From NCBI RefSeq assembly GCF_003113895.1, contig NZ_BDUD01000001.1, positions 6,886,559-6,950,558 of the forward strand: a DNA stretch of 64,000 nt. The letters are read 5' to 3'. The translations under genes were made by a program, and so were the position numbers. The notes under the pieces were generated by a model that made no database searches, was not told the origin of the DNA, and saw only the letters and a program-made list of their open reading frames with translations. Each line of letters opens with the position of its first letter. Positions within the stretch are counted from its first letter, which is position 1. The stretch is from Nostoc commune NIES-4072 (GTDB taxonomy: Bacteria > Cyanobacteriota > Cyanobacteriia > Cyanobacteriales > Nostocaceae). Positions 63,796 to 64,000 of the stretch are shown in pieces.

Positions 63796-64000
63796 GTGAG
63801 CGATCGCTCACCGCTCGTTGCAACGCTTCCTAACTTCCAACTCCTGACTTCCGACTTCCACTGACTAGCTGGTGAAGTTGTAAGTTGAAGTCGGAAGTTA
63901 CCGCAACGTGCAGCAGCAAAACCAGCCGCCGCCGATTGCGTACAAAAACGTCGGGGAATCGCGGTAAAGAACTTCATACAAACCTTAAGGTTTAGCCATT
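63796..64000. other. Element DNA at the window end with repeats
   Basis: CTTCCGACTTCCA at about 63848-63860 and AAGTCGGAAGTTACC near 63888-63902 form an inverted repeat around a GAAGTTGTAAGTTG stretch, another STRR-like block. A 67-aa minus-strand frame here is likely a shadow of the repeats. No gene is supported before the end. Confidence 0.4.

Larger units (their letters stand above)
60122..64000. mobile_element. nifD element, left part (right end outside window)
   Basis: The DNA after the nifD break carries an XisA-type recombinase, a ribbon-helix-helix gene with clustered TGTAGACA sites, a MITE, and small unknown genes, and it continues past the window end. It should excise as a circle in heterocysts to restore nifD. 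Total length is unknown. Coding density is low and several genes look eroded, as in other such elements. Confidence 0.85.

Noticed and set aside
63774..63977. 67-aa minus-strand frame at the window end
   Set aside because: It lies on the terminator and inverted STRR repeats and looks like a shadow of repeat sequence.

Overview
The window is chromosomal DNA from a heterocyst-forming filamentous cyanobacterium, most likely a Nostoc. Supporting signs are abundant HIP1 octamers (GCGATCGC), many 7-bp tandem repeats between genes, a cyanobacterial 16S rRNA and ITS, a nif cluster with nifP-nifV-nifZ-nifT and nifB-fdxN-nifS-nifU-nifH-nifD, a cyanoglobin gene (glbN) between nifU and nifH as reported for Nostoc commune, and a nifD gene interrupted by an XisA-type excision element. 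All calls were made by eye from sequence and recalled family features. No database search was run.

Layout. 1-1870 (minus): first bases of 23S rRNA, a tRNA-less ITS and a complete 16S rRNA. 2.5-4.8 kb: rsmA, ispE and a DUF3082 membrane protein. 4.8-8 kb: a decayed accessory zone with an IS630 transposase tail, a GerMN lipoprotein, tRNA-Gly(CCC), an integrase stump just after that tRNA, an IS1634-type (DUF4277) transposase remnant with one preserved end, and an N-terminally truncated xisI. 8-15 kb: a quinone-oxidoreductase-like enzyme, a secreted PQQ-type sugar dehydrogenase carrying a beta/gamma-crystallin domain, a Uma2 protein and a type II NADH dehydrogenase. 15.6-20 kb: first nif block (nifP/cysE, two small conserved genes, nifV, nifZ, nifT, a 2Fe-2S protein). 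20-25 kb: defence and toxin-like genes (Uma2, a FitAB/VapBC-like pair, an AbiU2-like HEPN protein) and an acyltransferase. 25-40 kb: core housekeeping genes (proS, accB, efp, a lumenal cyclophilin, thiL, gap2, nadD, murC, murB, ybaB, LMW-PTP, a NarL-type regulator, smpB). 41-52 kb: ictB, a degenerate GAF histidine kinase, then an exopolysaccharide/exosortase block (DegT aminotransferase, cyanoexosortase B and its partner, SLBB export protein, Wzc-like kinase). 52.5-60.1 kb: second nif block, ending in a nifD cut after about codon 300. 60.12-64 kb: the left part of the nifD element.

How the parts work together. Both nif blocks are preceded by the same regulatory architecture: three ACCC-containing boxes at 22-23 bp spacing, followed by a 39-bp conserved module containing TTTGAGTACAA. 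This suggests one activator (CnfR/PatB is the obvious candidate) starts both the cofactor-supply genes and the main operon. nifP supplies O-acetylserine for cysteine, nifS and nifU build Fe-S clusters, nifB starts FeMo-co, nifV makes homocitrate, and glbN handles oxygen. NifD cannot be completed until the element excises, presumably through the XisA-like recombinase encoded 72 bp after the broken nifD frame.

Most interesting points: the nifD insertion lies near codon 300 rather than at the WDYSG site used in Anabaena PCC 7120; the element carries ten TGTAGACA-type sites around a ribbon-helix-helix gene, resembling a plasmid partition or operator region; a 188-bp MITE with a perfect 6-bp target duplication sits in the element and its ends match the IS1634-type remnant 55 kb away; and the paired nif promoter arrays appear to define a regulon signature.
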